This document shows positions 12,401 through 27,931 of a stretch of DNA of 64,000 bases, piece after piece; position 1 is the stretch's first letter; each line of letters opens with the position of its first letter. Position numbers and translations under genes: made by a program. This stretch comes from Bolinopsis microptera (taxonomy: Eukaryota > Ctenophora > Tentaculata > Lobata > Bolinopsidae). The notes beneath the pieces were generated by a model. The model saw nothing but the letters and a program-made list of their open reading frames with translations. It made no database searches and had not been told where the DNA came from. The DNA lies in contig NC_087082.1 in assembly GCF_026151205.1 (NCBI RefSeq), forward strand, positions 7,075,908-7,139,907. The letters run 5' to 3'.

Positions 12401-15400
12401 GGCCTGGACTTAAAGGGGCCCACATCCAGAAAGTTTTTAATTTCCTCCAAAATTTTCTGTTTTCTGTGGCACGCTCGCTCGCGAATTCCCGACTTTCGCA
12501 ATGGCCCCGCAAATGTGAGAAATGACTATTTAGAAGTGGTTTCCTCCAAAAACCCCCAAGTAAAATACTGCCAGCTGGCACCATTTATCGTAGTTTTCAC
12601 AAATTATCATGTAATGTGCCTTTAAAATTCAGTTTATAGACTTTATTAATTTCCTCTTTGGCACCAAAAATTTCCTTCGAAATTCACAAGGGGCAAAAGT
12701 AAGCCCGCCCTAGATCGTGAAAAGAATGCCAGATAATAATTGGAAAAACGTGATAATCGTTCTATCGGAATAAATTATGAAAAAATACGGGATTATTTCT
12801 TACAAGAGTTGCAAATTTCCGGGTTCGTTGATTATAATGCCGAAATTTTGGACAATGAAAATTTGAATTATACGTGCATCATCCATATCATTTGGAAAAA
12901 ACTATTTAACTTTCCGCTTGTAACTAAATGGCGAATAAGTACACTCCTAAACCTGTCATGAACGTATTTCAGGTACCTGTTCCTACAGCCGAGCCTCTGC
13001 TGAGGTAGCAAAGTCTGGAGACTTATATACTTGCAAAGATGGTAAAACTTGGACTAACAGCATAAGACGACTCCTTACGGTAAAAAAAAATTAAAACATT
13101 ATACCACTTTTAAAAGGTAAAAGGGAGAGTGTTAATCAATCTTGGTCAACACTGAAGAGAGCGTTGAGGGTGGAAATTACGTCAAGAATTATACAGAAAG
13201 GACAAATTTTAAGCTAAATGACTACGAGAGTTTGACTTTGTTGTAAAGTAGTCCGCATTTCCTGATACTGGTAATGGGTTTTACTTGACAAATTGAAACA
13301 TGACGTGTTACGGTACGCTCACCAGGACCGCCAGATAGAAGAATTAGACAAATTGGACATCAAATCCGGCAAACAGAAAGAGGAGATAAAAACGGACTGT
13401 TCCGACAGTAGCAGCCCCGACATATTCAGACAGGACATAACGGCTTGGTGCTCAAGTGAGTTTTTGTTATTATAGGATCCATTTAATATTCATTCAATTC
13501 AAAATACAATCGATTTTTCTGCTCCTCGATCAACACGGCAAATAATATCAAACAACAGATTTCAATAATTGAAATCTAATCCATACCAGTCTTCATCCTA
13601 CTGATGTACTATACTGATTACAGATCATAACTTAAACTATAGTATGCTAGAAGAATAGAGTAATTTCTACTTAACACTAACAGATGTATATTTCTTAGTA
13701 AGGCTAGTGAAGAAGAAGTCATGTATCCTGTAAACATGAGCCCCCCCCCCCCCCCCCCATCCTGTCATGATCCTTATTACTGCGTAATCCTATCCATATA
13801 CATTTAATAATAATTTCTAGTATCTTATAGTTATACACTATGTTAAAGGGCTATTGTTTCGGCATTTAAAATATTTTCCTTGCGTTTTAATAATGATTCC
13901 ATATGCTACTGTTAGTTTTTCGGCTATAAAAATCCGGTATGAAGCACAAATTTTTTGAAAAATATTTCTACTTTTGTCTTTCTGGCGCAACCCTTTTGAA
14001 AATGTAGAGAAATATTTTGGGCGTAGAGTAGTACAGGTGGACATGAATAATGAATAATGAATAAGAGGTGGATTATTGTAGTTATTTTGTAGGTATTTTG
14101 TAGTTATTTTCCTAGAATTCACAAGTTTTAATGGCCGGTATGACCCGTTAAAGTAACATCAATAACAATTGATCCTCCACAGAGGGATGTGCTCCACTAC
14201 CCCAGGATTTCGACACATACTGGGATCCTGTTTACAACCCCCAATCTCCCACCGCTGGATTGGACGAGGCTCCAATACGACCCGTTAAAAATTACACTGT
14301 CACCGTTAGATGCAGAGATGGGTTAGTATTTTGGAAACTTCTAATGATTCCTATTTCATAAACATAAATCAAAACTTGAATCAACGATCAGATCATGTTG
14401 TGGCTAAATACTTCAAAAATGTTATACAAACATTATATAAAAACGAACAGATTTACTTGTTTGCTCCACCTAATGTCTAAATCTAATGTAAGTGCCTATC
14501 AAATCATTGCCAGACCTTGTCCCAGGTATAGCAGACCTTGCCTGACACGTTTCTGGCACGCAAAGCCCTATTTGCTATTGAAAAATAGTTGAGGTCGCAA
14601 CGTGTGACAATCAAATCAATACCCGTACTCGTAGGCCATAACACATAAGCGAGAATTAACTTTTTATAGCTTTACTTTTGGAGTTGAAAGTGAAAAGGTA
14701 CCAGACATATTCTCAGGTATGCGCCAGTGAACGGCAACGGTCAAACCAATAAAGCTTTCTGTTCGGACCAAGGGTGGGTTCCAGCTCTCTCAAACATAGC
14801 TACTTGCACAAGTGAGTACACGATCGCAAAACTAAACTTTAAAAACAATTACAGCAGGTTTTAAAGAGTCGTGACTGATAGCTGCCCTAGTTAGCGGTGG
14901 GAAAGCCCCTTCTTAACCACCGCATGGCGCATCGAGGATACGGATCGAATTTATGCGAATCTGACAGGTGTTTACTTGTCTGGTTACCTCCCACCACATG
15001 CTGCAACGCAGTCAGTTTAGCGCAGCAGTATTGCTTGAGACTGAGAGTTAAGTGGACAGAGTCAGCGAGAGACATATAAATTAGACGTTATCCACAGACA
15101 TTTGTCTGGTCGCAGAGACAACCCCCCAAATTGGATGTTTAAATTTGACAGGATCTATCAAAAATCGATCATAAGTAGCGAGGTCAATGAAGCTGGGCCA
15201 GTTAAATTGTAGTCGGTAATAGTTGCGATGATTAAAAATAAAGCAGTATAAAGTATTTGCATCAGGTGTTCATATCAAGGCAGAATACTTGCGTCTATCA
15301 AGCCGTGATACCATGACCAGCCGTATAATATTTATTTATCGCATCAGAATTTTTGATTGTGCAAAACCAGCAGGAACACTCAGTGTTCGCGTTAAAACAG

Positions 15401-15885
15401 AGCTATTTTGAGTACCTTTTGTTCTCAGGCGGTTGCAAAGATATCAGAAATAATGTGGAATACGGCTCATCTCCTAACCTAAGATCAACATCGCTTGGGG
15501 GAACACCTTTTAACATAGGTAATACCACCAACAACTCAATAACAGACAACACAAGACAAATTCAAAGCCTGTGATCATGACTACCTCATCAATTCTAGAT
15601 TAATTTTGTCAATAAAATAGCTGTAAACACTGATTAAAACCCCTTCTTTCAGGGGATGTGATGACGTTTGCCTGTGACAGTGGCTATGCTCTCTCCGGTT
15701 CACAGTATGTGACATGTAGCTCAACTCAAACCTGGACTCCCGGGGCTCTGCCACAGTGCCTCAAGACAAATGCTGTAGCAGTCAGTGCGGCGAGGGGGCA
15801 GAACAGTTTGGTATCATGGTTAGTGGTGACTATTACAACAGTGCAGCTTATCAGACCCGGCACTTGGTCAACGGACGAGAGATGA
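6418..15885 (+). CDS. CCP/sushi-domain secreted or surface protein (multi-exon model)
   Basis: Model exons: 6418-6472, 12973-13079, 13326-13455, 14183-14321, 14717-14811, 15429-15518 and 15653-15885 (stop). The first exon starts at an ATG and encodes a hydrophobic leader (MFRFISIVFLTRLLSP) ending in phase 1 at a GTAGGT donor, which matches the phase of the 12973 exon. The exons at 14183 and 14717 together form one CCP module (GCAPLPQ... YTVTVRCRDGYAP... FCSDQGW... TCT). Those at 15429 and 15653 form a second (GCKDIRNNVEYG... TFACDSGYALSG... VTCSSTQTWTP... PQC). CCP modules are disulphide-bonded extracellular binding domains of complement regulators, selectins and invertebrate recognition proteins. 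The last four exons are firm. The exons at 12973 (CCP-like half) and 13326 (charged linker ending AWCS) rest on phase and splice sites only, and the leader exon is tentative because of its 6.5-kb intron. The reading frame appears broken near 15760 (separate entry). Confidence 0.6.
6561..7170. repeat. ~72-bp tandem repeat, three copies, interrupted by a LINE
   Basis: Three copies of a unit starting CATTTATACGGGACTAAAT and ending TTTTAGGTGACCCCT occupy 6561-6632, 6633-6705 and 7101-7170. The second and third were contiguous before the LINE fragment at 6712-7098 inserted between them. Confidence 0.85.
6712..7098 (-). mobile_element. 5'-truncated LINE 3' fragment (RTE-like C-terminus)
   Basis: The - strand encodes about 110 residues resembling the very C-terminal region of RTE/HmRTE-type LINE polyproteins (RWKMFGHILRSMENTPAQTAL, then GRLGRPRMNLL), downstream of the reverse transcriptase. 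It ends in a (TAA)n-like tail (6712-6725 read on the - strand). The fragment is flanked by a perfect 10-bp target-site duplication, CCTCATTTAT, at 6702-6711 and 7099-7108. It is a dead insertion lying in the first intron of the CCP gene model. Confidence 0.75.
7171..8295. other. No gene recognised
   Basis: Open frames here are short and lack similarity or splice context. No repeat or RNA gene was identified apart from the 19-bp sequence at 7960-7978 shared with 6401-6419. Confidence 0.45.
8296..8635. repeat. 25-bp minisatellite, ~14 copies
   Basis: Tandem copies of TACAGGGTACACTACTAATA plus CTAAA (25 bp), degenerating at the right end into shorter units that have lost the CTAATACTAAA part. 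Spacer-free tandem copies show this is a minisatellite, not a CRISPR array. Confidence 0.92.
8636..11306. other. Gene-free stretch with small repeats
   Basis: Contains a (TAG)n microsatellite at about 9350-9371, a (TTATAG)n run at 10187-10213, a short duplication around GATAGTGTTCTGACA (about 9486-9523), and a ~72-bp direct duplication listed separately. No exon supported by both protein similarity and splice sites was seen. Confidence 0.5.
9946..10155. repeat. ~72-bp diverged direct duplication
   Basis: 9946-10018 and 10086-10155 share AGAGGRTAAATC, GGCAAATGA, TCAAGCTGGA and CCTCAACAGATTGA in the same order. The second copy is followed by the complement of CCTCAA...TGAGGG and could form a small hairpin. 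Confidence 0.6.
11307..11422. mobile_element. 116-bp TA-flanked MITE (Tc1/mariner-pogo-like)
   Basis: Imperfect terminal inverted repeats (CAGTGAAACCTCTATATA at the left, complement of TATAGAGGTATGACTG at the right) bounded by TA on each side. CAGT-A-ACCTCTAT termini and TA target duplications are typical of pogo-group elements. The interior has no coding capacity. Confidence 0.6.
11423..12972. other. Intronic or intergenic sequence
   Basis: No supported exon. A 69-codon open frame near 11715 contains cysteines but has neither CCP spacing nor matching splice phases. If the CCP gene model is right, this is the distal part of its long first intron. Confidence 0.4.
13741..13758. repeat. Poly-C/poly-G tract (18 nt)
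   Basis: An uninterrupted run of C in the intron before the first clear CCP exon. It is likely length-polymorphic and prone to sequencing error. Confidence 0.9.
14183..14811 (+). CDS. CCP module 1 (two exons)
   Basis: Exon 14183-14321 (phase 1 in, phase 2 out) and exon 14717-14811 (phase 2 in, phase 1 out) encode a four-cysteine CCP module: Cys in GCAPL, Cys in VRCRDGYAP, Cys in AFCSDQGW with the conserved Trp, and Cys in ATCT. The first loop is extended by a Pro/Asp/Tyr-rich segment (DTYWDPVYNPQSP). The split inside the module near the second Cys is a common intron position in CCP genes. Splice sites are GT-AG. Confidence 0.8.
15429..15885 (+). CDS. CCP module 2 and C-terminus (two exons)
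   Basis: Exon 15429-15518 encodes SGCKDIRNNVEYGSSP and the rest of the first half. Exon 15653-15885 supplies the second half (DVMTFACDSGYALSG, then TCSSTQTWTPGALPQC), with all four Cys and the Trp in place. After the last Cys the frame runs 37 more codons to TGA at 15883 without a clear membrane anchor, while another frame opens into a more protein-like tail (next entry). Confidence 0.8.
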
Positions 15886-15944
15886 TCATAAACAAGAAAT
15901 ATTACATACAGACTACAGAGCAGACTTGCAACTGGTTTATATAA
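15756..15944 (+). pseudogene. Out-of-frame extracellular domain after CCP module 2 (probable 1-nt frameshift)
   Basis: Immediately after the last CCP cysteine, a second reading frame encodes about 62 residues: PQDKCCSSQCGEGAEQFGI, then SGDYYNSAAYQTRHLVNGRE, KKYYIQTTEQTCNWFI and stop. The pattern G-x-Y-Y-N ... LVNGR ... YYI ... CNW resembles a small repeated extracellular domain common beside CCP modules in marine invertebrate proteins (recalled pattern, not searched). Adding a single base after 15759 would join it directly to the CCP cysteine. So this is either a real inactivating indel, a polymorphism or an assembly error. Alternatively the TGA-terminated frame is the true C-terminus and this frame is a relic. 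Confidence 0.5.
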
Positions 15945-15945
15945 A

Positions 15946-16716
15946 CGAAGAGTTCAATTTTAACTGAAAACAACTTACAATGTCGTATCTCCTAGTTGCT
16001 AGTAGTGATGTCCGTGCAAGTCTCGTAGTGTGTCCAAACACTTCTTCCTAGGTCCGTTTCCTGCCCAAAATTTCCGTCTTGTTTGTGCCATGCTCATAGA
16101 CTAAGTACACTACAGTTTTGAAGGATAACATTTATTCACAAAGTTTAGAAGACTGGTCGCAAGTTGCGTTTCGGCGGTAAAAGTTACGTGTATGATTTTA
16201 CTTTACTTAGTGTGGCACTACGTGACGAGCGCAAAACGTGCAAATTGTCGCTGTTCAGTTGGAGACCAGCCTTCCGATTTATTATTGAAATATAATTACG
16301 AAACCCTATACTATTGTTCGATTAATCAGATAGACAACTAATTCTAAATATTCACAAAAGCAAAATATTGCTACATATTACAATCGAAGATTACATATAT
16401 CTCAATAAGGAAATTATTGTACTTTACAAAAACATAAAAAGCGTGAATTGAAAGAAATCAGTAAAATTATACGTTTGCTATTATACCATATGATCAAACC
16501 ATTATTTTTCCAAAAGAAAATTCTACGTTCCGCGTCATGACAGCAGTAAGCTTTGGTCAGACAAAATTCATATCAAAATGTTTTAAAAACTCCGAATCTT
16601 AATATGGTTTAGAATCAGAGCTGATTCCCAAAAATATATAACTAAATCACTGCATATTATGCATGCAGTTCTGGGTTACATCATCTTGTTTTAATGAGTA
16701 ACGGAGATGAGGCACT
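15946..16716. other. Intergenic region between convergent CCP and CAP genes
   Basis: About 0.8 kb separates the ends of two converging genes. On the - strand an AATAAA hexamer (TTTATT at about 16276-16281) lies some 440 bp downstream of the CAP stop and is a possible CAP polyadenylation signal. No other feature was seen. Confidence 0.45.
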
Positions 16717-23015
<6,299 letters not shown>

Positions 23016-23087
23016 GACGATTTAACTGGAAAAAGTTGGTCTTTATCAGAAAATATTAGGGGGACAATATTGACAGGTAGCTAATTA

Positions 23088-23598
23088 ACTTACAAGACAT
23101 ATTTATAACGTACGAAATGTGGCGGTTTTCCGAAAATTTCGCCATATTTTCGGACCGCCAAAATTTCGGTCGTCGTAATAGAATCCGTCGCATTATCTTT
23201 TAGCTTATTTCAATGACTGTGCCTTCACTGCTTTATTTTGTTTCTAAAAAGTAATATCAAGTAAAATAAATAAATAAATTCTGGCATCTTTACTTGGGAC
23301 AAATTATCACCACACCAATGACGAATTGAATGTCAAGCAATACAGTTTAAATTTGCATTAAAATACATGTATGTATATACATGAAAGTCTTACAGTCTTA
23401 ATACAGACTAAGTTTGAACATGATTTTACCGAATTTCAGAAATTTCCTTACTGCTTACTGTCACAAAAAATGATGAAAAATACCCTTATTTTCTGTGACG
23501 TCCGAAATGTGACGGTTCTTGTTCAATTTCGCCATATTTTCGGACCGCCAAAATTTCGGTCGTCGCAAATTGGTCCGCCACAAAAATGTCTTGTAAGG
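23088..23598. mobile_element. Longer CCTTACAAG-family MITE upstream of CAP
   Basis: The left end (ACTTACAAGACAT, one mismatch) at 23088 and right end (ATGTCTTGTAAGG) at 23598 are both bounded by TA. The GAAAATTTCG...CGGTCGTCG core occurs twice (about 23110-23177 and 23510-23560), so this is either a longer family member or one element nested in another. It lies 70-580 bp upstream of the CAP start codon and may supply promoter sequence. Confidence 0.65.
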
Positions 23599-23599
23599 T

Positions 23600-24603
23600 A
23601 AATAATTAGACCGTATTAGATAAGAGAAAAAAGACAAGAAATGTAGAGTTTTCATTCAACTTAGGAATAAGACAGAACTCGGATTATCTTAAATTCTTTC
23701 TTCTTCATATTTTACGCACATCGATCTCATGTCAAGATACAGAGTAAGCTGCACCTTACTTTCTACACTCACCTAACGACGTTAAACTCGGGTGTATCAC
23801 GAAACTCAACTGTATGATAAATGTGATGAACTAATATTTACGTGTTGGATAAACTTTAAAATTTTATGTCTAGATTACACAACTGCCATTTACTCTACTC
23901 TAAAGATCAGGCAATGGTTCAATCATGCCCAGTTGCAGTAATCAAGGATTCCAAACATGGATAGGACTTAATATATAGACCACAGTAAAATTGGTTGGAT
24001 CATGTACAAATTAACGAGCTTTCCATCTCCAGAAAATTAAGAACATGCAAGTGACCAACAATTTTGAGTATTTCACTGTAAAGCCATGTTACTTGCTGAA
24101 ATAGAGGCTACATCATGTATGGTGCCACACTCTGGTATCGGCGATAAGGACACTTTATCATGAGATAGACTTTCAACACAAGGGGTTGGGAAAATTTACG
24201 GAATGATGATAGTTAAAAAATAAACCGATTTTTCTCTAATTTTATTTACATGCAACTTTCACATATATTATATCAACATTAATCATTCACGGTTCATCAT
24301 TGTGAAATTTACAAAATATATAGCTAGATATACAAAAATAATCCAGGGTTTAAAAATGATAACTAATAAATATTATTTATACTATACACTGAAACTGAAC
24401 AACATCTAACTTATTTTGTCTACGCTCTCTAATCGTGGGTTTTACAACCAAACAGATGATTATAATCGATAAAGGTTATATAAACATAAATGAAAACATT
24501 AAAAATAAATAAAATTATTCAAACAATATACACATAATATAGCAATGACCCTATATAAAAACAAACCTTTAAGAATATAAAAAATTCCCTAAACACTCAA
24601 AAA
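23600..24603. other. Upstream region of CAP, no gene recognised
   Basis: About 1 kb of AT-rich DNA between the MITE upstream of CAP and the putative exon at 24604. No exon, tRNA or repeat boundary could be identified. Confidence 0.4.
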
Positions 24604-24740
24604 TTACCCTTGGCCTTGTGGCTCCAAGTTAAGATCTAGACTGTTTATATAAACAATGTTTTTTCTCGCACCTCTGTCTCCACGGAGAGAAATCACTGTT
24701 GTTCTTAGGATTTCAAAGCGAAGGCGCTTTCTGGTGTAAC
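24604..24740 (-). CDS. Putative terminal exon, unknown family (copy 1)
   Basis: On the - strand an acceptor (GCTGTAG) is followed by 44 codons (including ILRTTVISLRGDRGARKNIV and SLDLNLEPQGQG) and a TAA stop. I do not recognise the family. The evidence that it is or was coding is the second, diverged copy at 25002-25109, which preserves TTVIS(L/I)RGDRG and LDLN(L/I)EP followed by a stop at the same position. No upstream exon could be assigned, so it may be the end of a small gene or of a transposon ORF. Confidence 0.4.
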
Positions 24741-25001
24741 CTACAGCATCATTAAAAATGATTTATGGTTAAAAATGATTTATGGTTCGAAGTATGTAAA
24801 AACATCGTAATGACTCAGGTATAACAAATAAAAAATGGCCAGCGTACATACACGTAGAAACGAAACCAAAAATCTTAATTGACTTAGTACTAATCAAATA
24901 GTGAAAACTGGCCACAGGCCTAAATATTACATATCAATCAATTACAATCCATTAATGTTACCAATATTAAAAACTATCCAAAATATCTGAGAAAGTATCC
25001 T

Positions 25002-25109
25002 CTAGCCAAAGGGCTCAATATTTAAATCTAAATCTTCAATATTGTTTGGTTTATATCGCAACTTGGGCCCTCTGTCCCCCCTTATTGAAATAACTGTTGT
25101 CTTTAATAC
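25002..25109 (-). CDS. Putative terminal exon, unknown family (copy 2)
   Basis: On the - strand a GATTAG acceptor precedes 35 codons (VLKTTVISIRGDRGPKLRY, then NIEDLDLNIEPFG) and a TAG stop. It is related to the exon at 24604-24740, so the pair is a tandem duplication about 400 bp apart. The acceptor region (CTAATCAAATAGT as read on the + strand) is itself duplicated just upstream. Function unknown. Confidence 0.4.
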   Translation of the reverse strand, partial: VLKTTVISIRGDRGPKLRYKPNNIEDLDLNIEPFG

Positions 25110-25149
25110 CTAATCAAATAGTAATAATACCTAATCAAATAGTACAAAT

Positions 25150-25815
25150 TCAGGTATAGCGCTCGATTTAAGGTAGAAAATTTGTAAAGTTATGAGCCGC
25201 GCGCCGTTGAAAATACGCGCGGTAAACCAAAAAATTTTGATTTCGCTGTATCTAACGCTGTATCAAAATTTTTGTATCATACGGTTCTTCATTAGTACAA
25301 ATTACACCCTACCAGTCACTTTGTCATACGTTGTATGACCCGCCGCGCACGAGTGCGCGGCTCCACTGTACCGTAATTAAAACTATACAGGTGAAACGAC
25401 ATTGGGGGTCACGACGTGATACAACCAGTCACTCACTTGATCTACAAAATATTAAATCATAAATTTTGATCAAAAATTCAGTGAACACACTTGGGGGACT
25501 TTGCCGCTTCGACGCGCCGCGCGAACTAGCATCGCATCGTTTTGCTTCGCATCGTCGTCGATCGTTGCTTTGCTTCGCAGAGCAACGATCTCGACGGATC
25601 TTGACATCGTCAATCAATGAACACACATTATGGCAATTTTGGTAATGTTAATGAATTGTTTGCTAGCTCTAACCAGAGTCCTTTCGCTTGCAGTAGCGCG
25701 CGACCGCCGTACAACAAGCGCACGTCACGCAGTATATAGTACGCGTATACACATGGCTATGTAAAATGAATTGTGATTGTATTGACGTGTAATATTTATA
25801 TATTTAGGCCCGTGG
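25150..25815. other. CpG-rich hairpin-prone stretch
   Basis: Locally GC- and CpG-rich compared with its surroundings, with small inverted repeats such as CCGCGCACGAGTGCGCGG (about 25341-25358) and GATCGTTGC...GCAACGATC (about 25560-25590). A - strand open frame across 25429-25626 is Arg/Ser/Cys-rich and shows no recognisable domain; I do not call it a gene. It may be transposon-derived. Confidence 0.35.
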
Positions 25816-25897
25816 TTACTGGGCCGCGCTCAGCCTGTCATTCCGCCTAATCTCTATTGTTTGTTTACCAACATTAAAGCCTGGGGTCCTCAGGTAA
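25816..25897 (+). mobile_element. 82-bp micro-transposon with 9-bp duplication (copy 1)
   Basis: Runs from TTACTGGGCCGCGCTCAG to GGGGTCCTCAGGTAA and is flanked by the direct repeat GGCCCGTGG at 25807-25815 and 25898-25906. Termini TTAC/GTAA are inverted. A 9-bp target duplication suggests mobilisation by a Mutator-like transposase (inference). Further copies lie at 27100, 47686 and, inverted, about 47440. Confidence 0.75.
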
Positions 25898-25915
25898 GGC
25901 CCGTGGCCATTTAAA

Positions 25916-26370
25916 AAAGGCGCAGTTTATATCTCCGCCAAAAGTAAATTTGTAGGCAGCAGACGGAGTTATTTTGCCTATCTCATTGGAGTTTTCCGAC
26001 CCGACAAACATGACAAAAAATTAAGGGTCGACCTCCAAAAAAGCAGCGAAAGAAGCTAAAAAGCATCAGAGCAGAATTTCAAGACTCTCTAGTTGATGAT
26101 GTTTAATTCAGATTTTTTGTTCGTCACTTTAAGTTGTATTATTTAAATCTATTTTGTGTTATTTCATTTCCAATCAATTCCTTGACAATTTTTAATTGTG
26201 TTCTATTACTATTAATACTACAGCAAGCAGAATACTAGTATAGTACTAATTTCAATGTACAGGCTGTTTAATGTAACTTCAGGAAGGCGCGACTGTGAAA
26301 ATAGTTAAGAAAACTACGCGCATTTATGCTAAAATGTGATGCTTTTGGCGGAGATATAAACTGCGCCTTT
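25916..26370. mobile_element. 455-bp element with 29-bp perfect inverted repeats
   Basis: Terminal inverted repeats AAAGGCGCAGTTTATATCTC continuing to CGCCAAAAG at 25916-25944 and the exact complement at 26342-26370. Both sides are flanked by TTTAAA/AAAA-type sequence, so the target duplication is ambiguous. The interior has only a short Lys-rich open frame. It starts 19 bp after the neighbouring micro-transposon, so this is an insertion hotspot. Confidence 0.75.
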
Positions 26371-27099
26371 AAAAAAACATTAAAACAAATATTCAATCTA
26401 ATTGCTGTAATAATAATTATAATAATTGTTATAAGCCTGTTAATATTAAAAAATTCTTGTACTTTGATTAAATCTATTTAAAGCATTGTTATAGCGCGAT
26501 GCACTACTGGGTCGCGCCGCGCATCAAATAATTCTTCTCGCAACCATCGGTAGATCGGCAAGATGCACAACTGTGCCTCACCGAGCTGCGAAGGATTGAC
26601 ATCGTGAATCTATCTAATCAATTTAAAGCAATGCTTGTAAAAAAATTGAAGAATCAAATAATTGTCCGTCGTTAAATGTTTCCCGATGCCTTGTTGAATA
26701 ATAATAAGCGAGACTTAAGTTATTTTTAATAACTCGAGATATCAAGGTAGTCTTTTAATTCACTACGCAATTAATAAGTCCATACGTATGGAGTACACTT
26801 TAGATGATGAAAATACATGACACGTTATGCACCAATTTAATTGGAACAGAAGTGTAATCATCTTTCAAGGCATGGATTCTTGGTACAGTCTTCCTCCCCA
26901 TACCTTTAAGGGCCAATAAAAGACTTTCTAGGAGTGGATACTTAAACAGTAACTACAAAAGAGTCTGGCAAAAGCATCTTGGAACAACACCATATGTCCT
27001 ATAAAAAGATCAGGCCTATTTTCTCTGCCTGCTCTCCCAGTGGCGTAACGTTGCATGTTGGAATCCCCCCTGCTGAAAAAGTGCCCCCCTGTTGGCGCC
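26371..27099. other. No gene recognised
   Basis: AT-rich, except for a CG-rich part near 26493-26530 (GCGCGATGCAC... GGGTCGCGCCGCGC) that is distantly similar to the 25500-25620 region. Around 27035 the word AGTGGCGTAACGTT recurs, as at 44736. Confidence 0.4.
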
Positions 27100-27177
27100 T
27101 TACTGGGCCGCGCTCAGCCTGTCATTCCGCCAAATCTTTATTGTTAATGAACATAAGAGCCTGGGGTCCTCAGGTAA
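27100..27177 (+). mobile_element. 78-bp micro-transposon with 9-bp duplication (copy 2)
   Basis: Same family as 25816-25897 (TTACTGGGCCGCGCTCAG ... GGGGTCCTCAGGTAA), flanked by a perfect GTTGGCGCC at 27091-27099 and 27178-27186. It is inserted inside another CCCCCCTG-rich repeat. Confidence 0.8.
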
Positions 27178-27186
27178 GTTGGCGCC

Positions 27187-27931
27187 CCCCTGTCGGTGCC
27201 CCCCAAAAAAATTGGACAAATTAGGTGATTTAATATAAATAGGATATATATAAAAAATCTCCAAAAAAGTGTGTTTCAAAATCGAATTAAAAATCTTTAA
27301 AGGCCTATCTCAAAATTCTGGTTCTAGAGTTCTCCTCTAACTGATCCTAAGAACATTTCCTGAAAGTTTGAGGGTTATTGCTAAAAAAATGTAGGAGAAG
27401 ATAGATTTTTAGACTTTATTTTCAAATGCGTGATTGAAAATTGCTCGCGCAATACAATTACACATAAGTGCTGACCTTTGACCAGCGATAATTTCCATGG
27501 AACCAAAAGCAGCTGATAAATATCACTCCCCTCTATCAGAAACAACTATGAAGTCGATTTCGAGAGAATTTTGATGAAGACCCCCGCCCCGGCCCCCTTA
27601 AGGTGCTGCTACAGTTGGGTCTGCTAGGTCGTTGCTCTGTTGATCGAATGATTGATTTGATTTGATTTGAATGCCCTGCCAACAGCCTGGAATATGTAAC
27701 TTTTTCTTTATAATATCCGTGGTTGATTTGGTGTATTTTTGTATATTATACCATCAATTTAAAATAATATAATACTATTGAATAAGTCCAGCACCTCTGA
27801 AATGTTTCAAACAAGAGTGGTAAATCTAGCCCAAATTGTATTCTCCCACAGTTTAAGTCCTAGTCATGGCCTTCTTTAAAATCATTACTTTCAATCATCA
27901 CAACTTTCTATCATTAGTAGTGAAAATAAAG
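27187..27931. promoter_or_regulatory. Upstream region of the SLC49 gene
   Basis: About 0.75 kb preceding the start codon at 27932. No TATA box or defined transcription start can be called. It contains a polypurine/pyrimidine patch near 27580 (CCCCCGCCCCGGCCCCCTTA) and otherwise AT-rich DNA. Confidence 0.25.

Noticed and set aside
14880-15080. Possible tRNA-derived SINE (GGATCGAATTT resembling a B box)
   Set aside because: No A box at the right distance on either strand and no cloverleaf could be drawn.
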